Part shown: positions 1 through 8,084 of the stretch, in pieces
How positions within the stretch are numbered: the stretch's first letter is position 1
Layout: the number at the start of each line of letters is the position of its first letter
From: Paenibacillus illinoisensis NBRC 15959
GTDB taxonomy: Bacteria; Bacillota; Bacilli; Paenibacillales; Paenibacillaceae
Length of the DNA: 64,000 nt
Direction of reading: 5' to 3'
Assembly (NCBI RefSeq): GCF_004000925.1
Contig: NZ_BIME01000005.1
Span: 346,652 to 410,651 of the forward strand
The notes under the pieces: generated by a model
Seen by the model: only the letters and a program-made list of their open reading frames with translations
Told to the model about the DNA's origin: nothing
Database searches by the model: none
Translations under genes and position numbers: made by a program

Positions 1-131
1 GACAGGCTTCGCACCGAAGGGAGCTTTTCATGTTCGGCCCACTCTCCCGCCTCAATACGCACCACGAGATAATGAACCACCTGTTCATATAGTTTAAGGC
101 TGTTATCTGTCATCAACATGGCTTTGCCCAC
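1..131 (-). CDS. GntR/MocR-type transcriptional regulator, 5' end only
   Basis: The reading frame runs off the left edge. The visible N-terminus reads MLMTDNSLKLYEQVVHYL followed by VVRIEAGEWAEHEKLPSVRSL, the standard first helices of a GntR-family winged helix (LYEQVVxxLxxxI.aG.W....LPSVR.L). An AAGGAG site lies 10 bases before an in-frame GTG at 131; an ATG at 119 is the alternative. A GntR protein divergent from a DMT-family transporter is the usual arrangement of MocR regulators (HTH plus aminotransferase-like domain), but that second domain is outside the window, so MocR rather than plain GntR is inference. The intergenic region carries an exact direct repeat that may be its operator. 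Confidence 0.75.
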   Translation of the reverse strand, partial: MGKAMLMTDNSLKLYEQVVHYLVVRIEAGEWAEHEKLPSVRSL

Positions 132-177
132 CCGACTCACGCTCCTTTTGGACTCTATTGTAACAGGAAATGAGCGG

Positions 178-208
178 ATTCTGTTCTGTTTTCGTCATTC
201 TGTTCTGT
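178..208. promoter_or_regulatory. 12-bp direct repeat, probable operator of the divergent regulator
   Basis: ATTCTGTTCTGT occurs exactly twice, at 178-189 and 197-208, a 19-bp period (about two helical turns). An inverted GAACAG core follows at 229-234, just before the ribosome site of the transporter. MocR regulators such as GabR are known to bind direct repeats, so the layout fits a MocR operator. The repeat is seen; its function is inferred. Confidence 0.45.
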
Positions 209-251
209 AGACAGTGCTATATGATGGAGAACAGATAAAGGAGGGGCTAGC

Positions 252-1190
252 ATGGTTGCAGCAGCATTTACAGTAATGTGTCTTATTTTTGGAACAACGT
301 TCCTGGCGATTAAAATTGGGGTCGAGGCAGGCATGCCGCCTTTTCTATCGGCCGGATTACGTTTTATCATTGCAGGTGCATTGATGTTTGCATGGATGTG
401 GATGAAAGGGAAGGTAAGTCTGTCCCTGCTGTGGAGAAAAGAAATGCTCCTGACCGGAGCTGGGCTGACCTTTGGTACGTTTGCCACTTTATATTGGGCA
501 GAGCAATATGTCAGCTCAGGCGTTGGGGCTATTTTATCAGCTACCGGGCCGTTGATGATTATGGTGATGCAAACTGCTCTGTTGCGGCAGAAAACCTCTG
601 CTCGCATGATTGCAGGCTGCCTGATCGGTTTCGGGGGCGTTGTGCTTGTCGTTTTACCCGGTGTATCCATTGGCGGGAGTTCACTGTGGTTGTGGGGGTG
701 TATCGCCGTACTTGTGGGAGAAGTATGCTATTCGGCAGGCGCACTGTACTCCAAGAAGGTGATCAACCAGTTCAAGGAAGCAAGTCCCGTAGCGATTAAT
801 GCCGTACAGATGATGTATGGAGGCTTGCTGTTATCCGGGCTCTCGGCGGTGACGGAATCGTGGAGCACTTCTGGACTGGTCTGGGCTCCGGCGATCTTGT
901 CCCTGATCTACTTGACGGTGATTGGTTCAATGGTAGGGCATAGCCTGTTCTACTGGATCATGTCGCGTACCAACCCGCTGTTCCCGGCAACCTGGCTGTA
1001 CATTTCTCCTCCGATTGCGGTCGGTCTTGGAGCGGTTGTCTATGGTGAACATGTAAGCTGGATCACCTGGATCGGTGTGGTGCTTGTGGTATCCGGCTTG
1101 CTGGCGATGAATGAGAACGTGATGAGCTGGCTGAAGAGAGGTAAACGAGCCAATTCATTGGTGCAAACTTCCAAACCTGTGGTAAAATAG
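252..1190 (+). CDS. EamA/DMT family transporter
   Basis: A 312-residue, almost wholly hydrophobic protein with the ten-helix layout of the drug/metabolite transporter superfamily: two EamA repeats, roughly residues 4-135 and 150-285. The first opens with CLIFGTTFLAIKIGVEAGMPP and contains RFIIAGALMFAWM; the second has the typical GSMVGHSLFYWIMSRTNPLFPATWLYISPPIAVGLG. A ribosome site AAAGGAGG stands 8 bases before the ATG. It sits divergent from a GntR/MocR-type regulator, which usually controls such exporters. The substrate (amino acid, purine or other metabolite) cannot be told from sequence. Confidence 0.85.
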   Translation: MVAAAFTVMCLIFGTTFLAIKIGVEAGMPPFLSAGLRFIIAGALMFAWMWMKGKVSLSLLWRKEMLLTGAGLTFGTFATLYWAEQYVSSGVGAILSATGPLMIMVMQTALLRQKTSARMIAGCLIGFGGVVLVVLPGVSIGGSSLWLWGCIAVLVGEVCYSAGALYSKKVINQFKEASPVAINAVQMMYGGLLLSGLSAVTESWSTSGLVWAPAILSLIYLTVIGSMVGHSLFYWIMSRTNPLFPATWLYISPPIAVGLGAVVYGEHVSWITWIGVVLVVSGLLAMNENVMSWLKRGKRANSLVQTSKPVVK

Positions 1191-1226
1191 GTGTTACCTT
1201 TTTTACAAGGAATGAGGTGATGAATC

Positions 1227-1562
1227 ATGTTGAACAAACAAAGACTCGGTGCAATATTTCTGTTCGCGGGAATTATCCTTTATGGCATTATTCATATTGC
1301 GACCATTATGCATTTTCCATCCGTAACGGTCTGGACCAGCACGTGGGGGCATTATTTTGAAGCTTTGTCCGAAACGGGTGGTTGGGTTGGATTCGTTATG
1401 GCTCTGCTTTTGTTTGTTACAGGGCTCGTACTCCTGCTGACGGTTCTCATGGGTTCCTTTTCCAAAGGGAAAATGATGCAGGAGATCAGGGAACGTGACC
1501 GTAAGTTTGATGAGCAGTACGGAAGCAACATACGAGGTTCATATGACGGCCAAGATCGATAA
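1227..1562 (+). CDS. small membrane protein of unknown function
   Basis: A 111-residue protein with two or three predicted transmembrane segments (around residues 8-28 and 50-76), a positively charged stretch after the last one and a charged, hydrophilic tail rich in R, D and E. The ribosome site AATGAGGTGATGA precedes the ATG. It follows the DMT transporter by 36 bases and may be cotranscribed. I do not recognise the family. Confidence 0.6.
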   Translation: MLNKQRLGAIFLFAGIILYGIIHIATIMHFPSVTVWTSTWGHYFEALSETGGWVGFVMALLLFVTGLVLLLTVLMGSFSKGKMMQEIRERDRKFDEQYGSNIRGSYDGQDR

Positions 1563-1586
1563 AAGCAGGTAAAAGGGGAGAGTAGC

Positions 1587-1670
1587 ATGATCAAATTTTA
1601 CGCAACGATCTGTTCGGCATTTACTCTCTCGCTCCTTGCTAACTGGGTGGATCGCTATCCAATCCGGTGA
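1587..1670 (+). CDS. possible 27-residue small protein
   Basis: The frame MIKFYATICSAFTLSL followed by LANWVDRYPIR is preceded at good distance by AAAAGGGGAG, a convincing ribosome site, and is followed within 15 bases by a terminator. The N-terminal two thirds are hydrophobic, so it could be a single-span membrane peptide. No family is recognised; the placement between the upstream gene and the terminator is the main support. Confidence 0.35.
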   Translation: MIKFYATICSAFTLSLLANWVDRYPIR

Positions 1671-1682
1671 TACAACCAAAAC

Positions 1683-1733
1683 AAAAACAGCCTCTGGTTC
1701 AGCGAGTTTATTCGCTGCCCAGGGCTGTTTTTT
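1683..1733. terminator. bidirectional hairpin terminator
   Basis: The arms AACAGCC...GGCTGTT plus the inner pair CAGCGA/TCGCTG form a long stem. It is preceded by A-rich sequence and followed by a run of T residues, so it can serve both the upstream plus-strand genes and the minus-strand HAD gene ending at 1762. Confidence 0.8.
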
Positions 1734-1761
1734 TTACCATATGATTAGCGTTATCGCATTA

Positions 1762-2562
1762 CTAAGCGTTCAGCACAAATTTCTCAATGACCTGCTTCAC
1801 GCCGTCTTCGTTGTTGCTTGCCGTAATGTAATCTGCCAGTTCTTTGAGAGCAGGGATCGCATTGCCCATAGCCACGCCAAGGCCGGCAACCTCCAGCATT
1901 TCATGGTCATTCCAGGAATCACCGATCGCAATGCATTCGCTCAATTGGTGACCAAAGTGATCCGCCAGGAATGTAAGGGCATGGCCTTTGGTACCTTCGC
2001 GATGCATGATCTCGAGGAAGTATGGTTTGGACTTGGTGATATGGACTTCTGGTCCAAGCAATTCACGCAGGTCAACGGCCACTTTATCCAGATAGTCTGG
2101 CTCATCGATGATAAGCAATTTTGGTGTTTGTTGTTCAATAACTTTGATGAAGTCCGGCTCGATATGGTACTGGGTACCATTCAGCTTCGCATAATCACGC
2201 AGTTTGTCGTTCTCTTCGCGAGCATACAGCTTGTCATCAATGTACGTTTGAAGATGGAGATTGTTCTCCAGGCAGTAGTCGTACAATTTGCGGGAAGCTT
2301 CTTGCGGTACATAGCGCTCATAGAGTACTTTCTCGTCCAGCAGGTTTTTGACCAAAGCGCCTTGATACGTAATGATTGGCACGTTTAATCCCGTTTGGCG
2401 AGCAAGTGCTTGTGCAGAAGCATAGGCACGTCCTGTTGCCAGGGTAACAACCACACCATGAGCAACCGCTTGCTCCAATGCCGATTGTGTTGCAGGGGTT
2501 ACTTCCTTGTTGTCGTTGATGAGGGTATCATCGATGTCGATTGCCATCAGTTTGTAAGCCAT
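1762..2562 (-). CDS. Cof-type HAD-IIB family hydrolase
   Basis: A 266-residue phosphatase of the HAD superfamily, class IIB (Cof/YkrA-like), acting in the cytosol on sugar phosphates, nucleotides or flavin precursors; the exact substrate is not readable. Motif I DIDDT starts at residue 9 (AIDIDDTLI), motif II T lies in VTLATGR, and motif IV is IGDSWNDHEML about residue 215. The start was moved from the upstream ATG at 2598 to 2562, because AAAGGAGAGAAACTC lies directly before this ATG and the protein then begins MAYKLMAIDID as in the family. Confidence 0.9.
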   Translation of the reverse strand: MAYKLMAIDIDDTLINDNKEVTPATQSALEQAVAHGVVVTLATGRAYASAQALARQTGLNVPIITYQGALVKNLLDEKVLYERYVPQEASRKLYDYCLENNLHLQTYIDDKLYAREENDKLRDYAKLNGTQYHIEPDFIKVIEQQTPKLLIIDEPDYLDKVAVDLRELLGPEVHITKSKPYFLEIMHREGTKGHALTFLADHFGHQLSECIAIGDSWNDHEMLEVAGLGVAMGNAIPALKELADYITASNNEDGVKQVIEKFVLNA

Positions 2563-2632
2563 TTGAGTTTCTCTCCTTTTATCTGTATCTATAATCACGA
2601 ACGAATGGATCCATAATTACACCAGATCACTC

Positions 2633-2764
2633 CAAACGCAGAATCATCTTTCGATCACTGTTATCCCTAGATTTCTTTGAGTCCCTTATGTAAAGGGGAA
2701 AATCCAGGGATAAAGGCGAACGCTTTGCTTCTCCAGATTGATTCTGCTTTTTCCGTTAAAGTGT
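2633..2764. repeat. hairpin-forming intergenic repeat, copy A
   Basis: About 125 bp that reappears at 8085-8213 with roughly 80 percent identity by eye. Shared blocks include CTGTTATCCC, AGATTTCTTTGA, AAAGGGGAAA and TCCGTTAA. The element folds on itself: AGAATCA pairs with TGATTCT, TTATCCCT with AGGGATAA, CCCTT with AAGGG. It lies between the end of the lipoate ligase gene and the start of the HAD gene. Confidence 0.7.
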
Positions 2765-2804
2765 AATAAAGGAATTCGTTCTAAAACTATACTTACATCT
2801 AAAT

Positions 2805-3806
2805 CTATTCTTCAAGGAAAACGAGGCCAATAAAGTCCTCCAGCTCCAGGTTACCGAAGTAGTGTTTCACATCAAGGCCTTCAAGTGCCGTACGTACCTC
2901 GGATTCCTCATAACGCTTGCCGCGCAGCATATTTTCGATATCAGCTACATCGCCTACACCGAAGAAGTCACCAAAGATTTTGATATCCTCGATTCGTCCA
3001 TCCTTGATGTTCATGCGCAGATCGATAATGCCGACAGGGAATTTGCGGGTATGCTTCACATTGCTCTCCGGAGACAATCCATAGTTCCAGTCCCAGTTGC
3101 TGTAACGCTCAGCGGAGATTTCCTTGATCTTGTCCCAATCCTTCTCCGTGAGTTCATATTGGGGAACATCCTGCGGCTCCATACGGAAGATGTGGCGTAA
3201 CAGCTCGTCCCGGAATTGTTCGATGGTCAGGTTGCTGTCAATCAGATCCCGAATGTTGGCGACCCGGCTGCGTACGGATTTGGTGCTCTTGGATTTGAAT
3301 TTCTCGGGATTAACATTCAGGGATGCCTGAACATGATCCAGATTAAGGTCAAACATGAGCGTTCCGTGACTGAACATGCGTCCGCGGGTGGAGAATTGGG
3401 CATTACCCGAGATTTTCTTTTCCCCGACTTGCAGATCGTTGCGTCCGGTCAGCTCGGCATTCACACCAAGCTCCTGCAGAGCTTCCACGACAGGTTGGGT
3501 GAACTTGCGGAAATTGTGGAAGGATTGTCCGTCATCCTTGGTAATAAAACTGAAATTGAGGTTGCCCAAATCATGGTAGACTGCTCCGCCTCCGGAGAGA
3601 CGACGTACAACCTGTACACCGTTATCCTGAACATATTCGATGTTGATCTCTTCGATGGTATTCTGGTGTTTTCCAATAATGATGGAAGGGCGGTTAATGT
3701 AAAACAGCAGATAGCTGTCATCCATCGGCAGATGCTTCAAAATGTACTCCTCAATCGCGAGGTTTACAGAAGGATCTGTAATGCCCTGGTTATCAACAAA
3801 CAGCAT
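2805..3806 (-). CDS. lplA: lipoate--protein ligase (LplA/LplJ type)
   Basis: A 333-residue enzyme that activates free lipoate as lipoyl-AMP and transfers it to the lipoyl domains of 2-oxoacid dehydrogenases or GcvH. The family signature RRLSGGGAVYHDLGNLNFSF is at about residues 69-88. YLLFYINRPSIIIGKHQNTIEE, which lines the lipoate pocket, lies upstream, and the C-terminal accessory domain is present (GIIDLRMNIKDGRIEDIKIFGDFF). GGAGG stands 7 bases before the ATG at 3806, so the ATG six bases upstream at 3812 is unlikely to be used. It appears monocistronic. Confidence 0.92.
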   Translation of the reverse strand: MLFVDNQGITDPSVNLAIEEYILKHLPMDDSYLLFYINRPSIIIGKHQNTIEEINIEYVQDNGVQVVRRLSGGGAVYHDLGNLNFSFITKDDGQSFHNFRKFTQPVVEALQELGVNAELTGRNDLQVGEKKISGNAQFSTRGRMFSHGTLMFDLNLDHVQASLNVNPEKFKSKSTKSVRSRVANIRDLIDSNLTIEQFRDELLRHIFRMEPQDVPQYELTEKDWDKIKEISAERYSNWDWNYGLSPESNVKHTRKFPVGIIDLRMNIKDGRIEDIKIFGDFFGVGDVADIENMLRGKRYEESEVRTALEGLDVKHYFGNLELEDFIGLVFLEE

Positions 3807-3931
3807 GGTCATTCCTCCATTAATGTATGTGAGGGACGATGATCCCTTATGTAGTGTTGCGCCTGCGAATCAAAATTCCTCTTCTATTGTAATCGAATTG
3901 TCGATTGGACACAAAGGAATTGAAGCAGGGA

Positions 3932-3985
3932 ATGGATGGTGTAGGCAAATCAGGATTGACCCGTGACAGTTACGCCATCCATAAT
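3932..3985 (+). promoter_or_regulatory. 12-bp inverted repeat straddling a probable cobD promoter
   Basis: The arms 3932-3943 and 3971-3982 pair over 12 positions with one G-T wobble (ATGGATGGTGTA against TACGCCATCCAT), with a 27-base loop. Inside and after it lie a -35-like TTGACC at 3956 and a -10-like CATAAT near 3980, 18 bases apart, which would start transcription about 25 bases before cobD. No run of T follows, so a terminator is unlikely; an operator or RNA control element is inferred. A second small inverted repeat, AATCGA-ATTG-TCGATT, lies upstream near 3891-3906. No cobalamin riboswitch box is present here. Confidence 0.4.
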
Positions 3986-4018
3986 AAAAATGACATGCAG
4001 AAAGGATGACGGACAAAA

Positions 4019-5146
4019 ATGAGCGGTATCATTGAAGTTTTTGGACATGGTGGTGACGTGGAGACTGCTGCGTCAAGATTTGGCGGGAGTCCTGAGGATT
4101 TCCTTGATTTTAGTGCAAACATTAACCCTCTGGGTCCGCCCAAGGATGTTCTGAAGGCGTTGGAGCAAGGGATGCGGGCGATACTTCGTTATCCTGATCC
4201 TGCACATCGGACATTGAAATCCTTGCTTGGCGAGCGCCTTGGCCTGTCAGAGGAATATATATCTATAGGGAATGGAGCTGCGGAAAGCATGGCTCTGATC
4301 CTGCTCGGACTCTCTCCCCGGAAGGTGGGCACAGTGGAACCGGGGTTCTCGGAGTATCGTTCATTGTCCAAGCAATTTGGGGCAGAAATGCATCATGTTC
4401 TGGGGCAGGAGGAGCTCGAATGGCGAGCAGCTCCCGAAGATATCGAGAGGCTGATGGAACAGGTGGACTTGCTGTTTCTTGGACAGCCGAACAATCCCAA
4501 TGGAGTACAGTATCCGGTTGAAGTATTGCAGCGGCTGGCCCGTCATGCCGAGAAGACAGATACTGTCCTGGTGATTGATGAGGCATTTATGGATTTCATT
4601 CCTGAAACGCAGCGACAATCCCTGGCTTCCCGATTACAGGATTACCCACAGGTGATCATCATTCGCTCGATGACCAAATTTTATGCCATTCCGGGTCTTC
4701 GGCTTGGCTATGCGATTGGACACCCGGATCTGATTCGTGCCATGACGGAGAAACAGGTAACCTGGAGTGTCAACGGACTGGCACTGATTGCAGGAGAAGC
4801 CTGTCTAGGCAGCGGGAAAGCTTTTGAACGGGAGACGTTGGAACAGGTGGCGCTTGAACGAGAGAAACTGGCATCCGGCCTGGAGGCCTGTGGATGCGAA
4901 GTAACACGCGGGGAAGCGAACTTCTTGCTGGCACGTGTGCCGCGGCCATGGACTGCGGCAACCATACAAGCGGCTCTGGGGGAGCGGGGAATTCTGATCC
5001 GAAGCTGCGCCATGTACCCTGGACTTGGGGAAAGACATATCCGACTGGCAGTGAAGGACGCGAAGTCGAATCTTCGTCTGGTGAACGAAATGAGAAGTGT
5101 GAGCGGACAAACGAATCCGGTGCCAACGGTCGGGGGGGCGGAGTAA
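4019..5146 (+). CDS. cobD: threonine-phosphate decarboxylase
   Basis: A 375-residue PLP enzyme of the fold-type I aminotransferase family. CobD decarboxylates L-threonine O-3-phosphate to (R)-1-amino-2-propanol phosphate, the arm that CbiB attaches to cobyrate. Evidence: the N-terminal HGGDVETAASRFG...LDFSANINPLG typical of CobD, VEPGFSEYRSLSKQFG, FLGQPNNPNG, VLVIDEAFMDFIP, and the PLP lysine in SMTKFYAIPGLRLGYAIG. AAAGGATGACGG precedes the ATG. The stop overlaps the start of cbiZ by one base, so translation is coupled. Confidence 0.93.
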   Translation: MSGIIEVFGHGGDVETAASRFGGSPEDFLDFSANINPLGPPKDVLKALEQGMRAILRYPDPAHRTLKSLLGERLGLSEEYISIGNGAAESMALILLGLSPRKVGTVEPGFSEYRSLSKQFGAEMHHVLGQEELEWRAAPEDIERLMEQVDLLFLGQPNNPNGVQYPVEVLQRLARHAEKTDTVLVIDEAFMDFIPETQRQSLASRLQDYPQVIIIRSMTKFYAIPGLRLGYAIGHPDLIRAMTEKQVTWSVNGLALIAGEACLGSGKAFERETLEQVALEREKLASGLEACGCEVTRGEANFLLARVPRPWTAATIQAALGERGILIRSCAMYPGLGERHIRLAVKDAKSNLRLVNEMRSVSGQTNPVPTVGGAE

Positions 5147-5943
5147 TGGCATTGCCATTCTTACAGTACTTTACCCATGCAATTGCAGAGCAAAATGAAT
5201 ATACTTCTTCTGCATGGCCCGGGTTAACCATCAGCGCACATGAACGCCATATTCGAGCATCGATCCCTAACCGGGTAAACGCCATTTCGAGTGCCGTGTA
5301 CGGCGGGAGGATGATCGAGCTGGATCGCATATTCAATATTTACGTAGACAGGCATTATCGTTGTGACGACCCGCCGCGTGATATTGCAGACCTCCTGAGG
5401 GGGTGGGAGGAACGCACAACAGCATGTGCCGGATTGCTGACAGCGGTTAAGCTTGAGTACACATCGGTTCAGGAAGTTGTGGGCGATGAAGCAGGGATCT
5501 TGTGCTGTACGACAGCAGGTGTATCCAATGCTGCGCGTGCAGGCTCCGCAAGAACCGTGTTTGATGCTGCAGGGAACATAACTAGCCCAGAGGGAATAGC
5601 AGCAGAGTCACCCTACACTCCCGGTACAATTAATATCATGTTATGGATCAACGGCCGCATGACGCCCGGAGCCATGGTCAATGCCATTCAGACAGCAGTG
5701 GAAGCCAAAGCGGCAGCGCTCTCGGATTGCGGTGTAATGGATGCGGAAAATGGACTGACTGCAACGGGAACGACGACGGATGCCATTGTGCTGGCCACGA
5801 GTCAGGTGGAGGGGAAACCACTGATCTCTTACGCAGGTACAGCCACAGTGATTGGGGCAGGAATTGGACGTGTCGTCTATGATGCCGTTACCGAAAGTTT
5901 GCAAGCTGGACAGGCGTGGAAAGAGAGGAATAGCAAGCGATGA
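5146..5943 (+). CDS. cbiZ: adenosylcobinamide amidohydrolase
   Basis: A 265-residue CbiZ-family enzyme that hydrolyses the aminopropanol side chain of adenosylcobinamide to give adenosylcobyrate, allowing salvage of incomplete or foreign corrinoids. Family features: TACAGLLTAVKLEYTSVQE, CTTAGVSNAARAG, PGTINIMLWING and the ATGTTTDAIVLAT block. A longer in-frame extension to 4894 exists but would lie inside cobD; ATG 5146 overlaps the cobD stop and is preceded by GGGGCGGAG. Its presence beside CobD and CbiB marks the locus as a salvage route. Confidence 0.92.
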   Translation: MALPFLQYFTHAIAEQNEYTSSAWPGLTISAHERHIRASIPNRVNAISSAVYGGRMIELDRIFNIYVDRHYRCDDPPRDIADLLRGWEERTTACAGLLTAVKLEYTSVQEVVGDEAGILCCTTAGVSNAARAGSARTVFDAAGNITSPEGIAAESPYTPGTINIMLWINGRMTPGAMVNAIQTAVEAKAAALSDCGVMDAENGLTATGTTTDAIVLATSQVEGKPLISYAGTATVIGAGIGRVVYDAVTESLQAGQAWKERNSKR

Positions 5944-6965
5944 TATCTCTGAGTAAGTGGGCGGACTGGCCCATCTGGGCAGGAATGACAGGGGCATGGA
6001 TTATTTTAGCAGCATACATACTGGATCGCCTCATTGGAGATCCACGCTGGATCCCCCACCCGGTGATCGGCATGGGCAAAGGAATTTCTGCACTGGAGCG
6101 GACCATCAGAAAACGAGTGAGCAGCGATCAGGGGCTTAAACGGGCAGGGCTGCTTTTTCCGATAGTCATTGCGGGTGGTTCATTGGTGCTTACTTGGGGA
6201 GTGTTGTACATCCTTGGACTTGTTCACCCGGTGATTGCCGTTATCGCTGAAGTGGTACTGATTGCCACCACCATTGCTTCCAAAGGACTGAAGGATGCAG
6301 GCATGGAAGTGTATCGTCATCTGAGAGAGAGGGATTGGCCTGCGGCTAGACGTTCACTGGGCATGATCGTGGGGCGGGATACAGCGCATCTGGATGAACC
6401 GGAAGTGGTAAGGGGAACCGTGGAGACTGTAGCCGAAAACATCGTGGATGCCATCGTTTCCCCGCTGTTCTATGCCCTGATTGGCGGTGCCCCGCTTGCG
6501 ATGGCCTATCGGGCCGTCAATACGCTGGATTCCATGGTTGGTTATAAAAATGAAAAATATTTGCATCTCGGCTGGGCCTCTGCTCGTCTCGATGATTGGG
6601 CGAACTGGATTCCGGCGCGGCTTACCGCCTTGCTGCTCATTACGGGTGCATGGTTCATGAGATTGAGCGCAAAAGGTGCTGCACGCATGGTTCGCCGGGA
6701 TGCCAGATTGCACCCCAGCCCGAACAGCGGATTCCCGGAGTCGGCCGTTGCAGGAGCGCTGGGTATCAGGCTTGGCGGGCATAACGTCTACCATGGCGTG
6801 GCTTCTTTTCGAGCCTATATGGGCGATCAGACACGGCTGATGGAAGCAGAGGATATCGTGCGGACCACGCGTTTGATGTTCTGGTCGGCGGGAGCTTTTG
6901 TGCTGTTATGCTGGTTGGTAACGTTCGGCATTTGGACAGCAGGAGGTGCGTTGTTATGGAAGTAG
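5940..6965 (+). CDS. cbiB: adenosylcobinamide-phosphate synthase
   Basis: A 341-residue integral membrane protein of the CbiB/CobD family that joins aminopropanol phosphate (from CobD) to adenosylcobyrate. Diagnostic motifs are DRLIGDPRWIPHPVIGMGKGI near the N-terminus, IVGRDTAHLDEPEVVRGTVETVAENIVDA in the middle and NSGFPESAVAGALGIRLGG toward the C-terminus, with four or five membrane helices. The start ATG overlaps the cbiZ stop as ATGA. Some annotations call this gene cobD, which should not be confused with the decarboxylase upstream. Confidence 0.93.
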   Translation: MISLSKWADWPIWAGMTGAWIILAAYILDRLIGDPRWIPHPVIGMGKGISALERTIRKRVSSDQGLKRAGLLFPIVIAGGSLVLTWGVLYILGLVHPVIAVIAEVVLIATTIASKGLKDAGMEVYRHLRERDWPAARRSLGMIVGRDTAHLDEPEVVRGTVETVAENIVDAIVSPLFYALIGGAPLAMAYRAVNTLDSMVGYKNEKYLHLGWASARLDDWANWIPARLTALLLITGAWFMRLSAKGAARMVRRDARLHPSPNSGFPESAVAGALGIRLGGHNVYHGVASFRAYMGDQTRLMEAEDIVRTTRLMFWSAGAFVLLCWLVTFGIWTAGGALLWK

Positions 6966-7603
6966 AATCCGGGAAGCGTGGAACTGGAACGCGGGAGATC
7001 GTGTTTATCCGTCATGGGACAACTTCTTGGAATGTGGAAAAGAGATACCTCGGACATACCGATATCGGTCTCCTGCCGGATGCAGAGCGGGAACTGGCGC
7101 CGCTTCGCCAGTCCATTCGCGGGATCACATGGGATGCGCTGTATTGCAGTGATCTGCTGCGCTGCCGGCAGACCGTGGAACGAATTGCTCCGGTACAAGC
7201 AGGACAAGTACAGTATGATCCGCGCTTGCGTGAGATTGATTTTGGGCAATGGGAAGGGATGACTTACAATGAGCTCAAGGACAATCCGCTCTACCGGAAT
7301 TGGATTGATGCACCGCAGGATGTGACGCCACCGGGCGGCGAGCCTTGGCAGGCATTTGCTGCGAGGATCGACTCCTTCGTGAAGGAGTGCCTTGTGTCCG
7401 GTTCGTCAGAGGAACATTCCGAAGAAAATCATGTTCCTGCGATTGCCGTAGTTACCCATGGCGGTGTCATTCGGTATGCTATGTCACGTCTCATACCGGA
7501 ACTGGGATTCTGGGATACACAGGTCATTCCGGGGCAAGCAATTAAGGTTCGGCTTGAAAAAAGCGGAAATAGCTGGGTTTCAAGCAGGGTGTCTTTTCCG
7601 TGA
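6956..7603 (+). CDS. cobC: alpha-ribazole phosphatase family protein
   Basis: A 215-residue histidine phosphatase. RHG at residues 19-21 carries the phosphorylated His20 (EIVFIRHGTTSWN), followed by KRYLGHTDIGL, the LYCSDLLRCRQTVERIA arginine/acid segment, ...LREIDFGQWEGMTYNEL (typical of CobC) and VTHGGVIRYAM. CobC removes the 5'-phosphate from alpha-ribazole phosphate or adenosylcobalamin phosphate. An ATG at 6956, 10 bases before the cbiB stop and after GGAGGTGCGTTGTT, is preferred to an in-frame upstream start at 6908. It closes the first cobalamin unit. Confidence 0.88.
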   Translation: MEVESGKRGTGTREIVFIRHGTTSWNVEKRYLGHTDIGLLPDAERELAPLRQSIRGITWDALYCSDLLRCRQTVERIAPVQAGQVQYDPRLREIDFGQWEGMTYNELKDNPLYRNWIDAPQDVTPPGGEPWQAFAARIDSFVKECLVSGSSEEHSEENHVPAIAVVTHGGVIRYAMSRLIPELGFWDTQVIPGQAIKVRLEKSGNSWVSSRVSFP

Positions 7604-7724
7604 ATCGGGTTGTAAGGATGTGCAATATAACCTATAATCACAACAGAAGTGTGACTTCAGCATGAATACATATCTCGTTATGCGCTTAAGCGCTGATGGA
7701 TAGGGCATGCTCACTTGAATGGTT

Positions 7725-7935
7725 ACAATATCAGCGACCACGGGTCCCTTGTGCGAGCAAGAAGAGCTCATCGAGTTAATCAAACGATGAACGGCACAAT
7801 GGGTGAAATAGGGAAGCCGGTGTGAATCCGGCACGGTCCCGCCACTGTAAATCAGGACGAGCAGTCCTGTAAGTCAGGTTACCTGCCCTGGACGTACAAA
7901 CCGGTGTTCCTTCGAGGAAAGGACAGCGTTTCGGG
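7725..7935 (+). ncRNA. cobalamin (AdoCbl) riboswitch
   Basis: The highly conserved B12 box is visible at 7815-7848 (AGCCGGTGTGAATCCGGCAC then GGTCCCGCCACTGT), preceded by GGGTGAAATAGGGAA and followed by the ACCTGCC element near 7881. This is the core of cobalamin riboswitches. It ends about 65 bases before a strong terminator and precedes the btuFCD-cobTUSQ operon, so corrinoid binding should reduce expression of uptake and lower-ligand genes. The outer boundaries are approximate. Confidence 0.93.
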
Positions 7936-7998
7936 CAATTCTATGTGCATGAACAGCGGGTACGCTGTAGATGTGCAGATCGCCATATGCGAGACGTC

Positions 7999-8034
7999 AT
8001 CCCTGATCCTGACGTAAGGATCGGGGATTTTTTT
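7999..8034 (+). terminator. riboswitch-linked intrinsic terminator
   Basis: ATCCCTGATCCT, a 6-base loop, then AGGATCGGGGAT and seven T residues. It sits downstream of the cobalamin aptamer and is the probable expression platform. Confidence 0.85.
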
Positions 8035-8084
8035 GTTCATATAGGATGAACCTGTAAGCTTTACACTAGACCACTACGATTGCA

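Noticed and set aside
1636..2388. A 250-codon plus-strand frame
   Set aside because: Antisense shadow of the HAD hydrolase, and it begins inside the terminator region.
3813..4018. Cobalamin riboswitch before cobD
   Set aside because: The conserved box seen at 7815 is absent and the gap is too short for the full aptamer.
4894..5145. N-terminal extension of CbiZ
   Set aside because: It would be translated from within cobD in another frame; the ATG overlapping the cobD stop gives the family-typical start.
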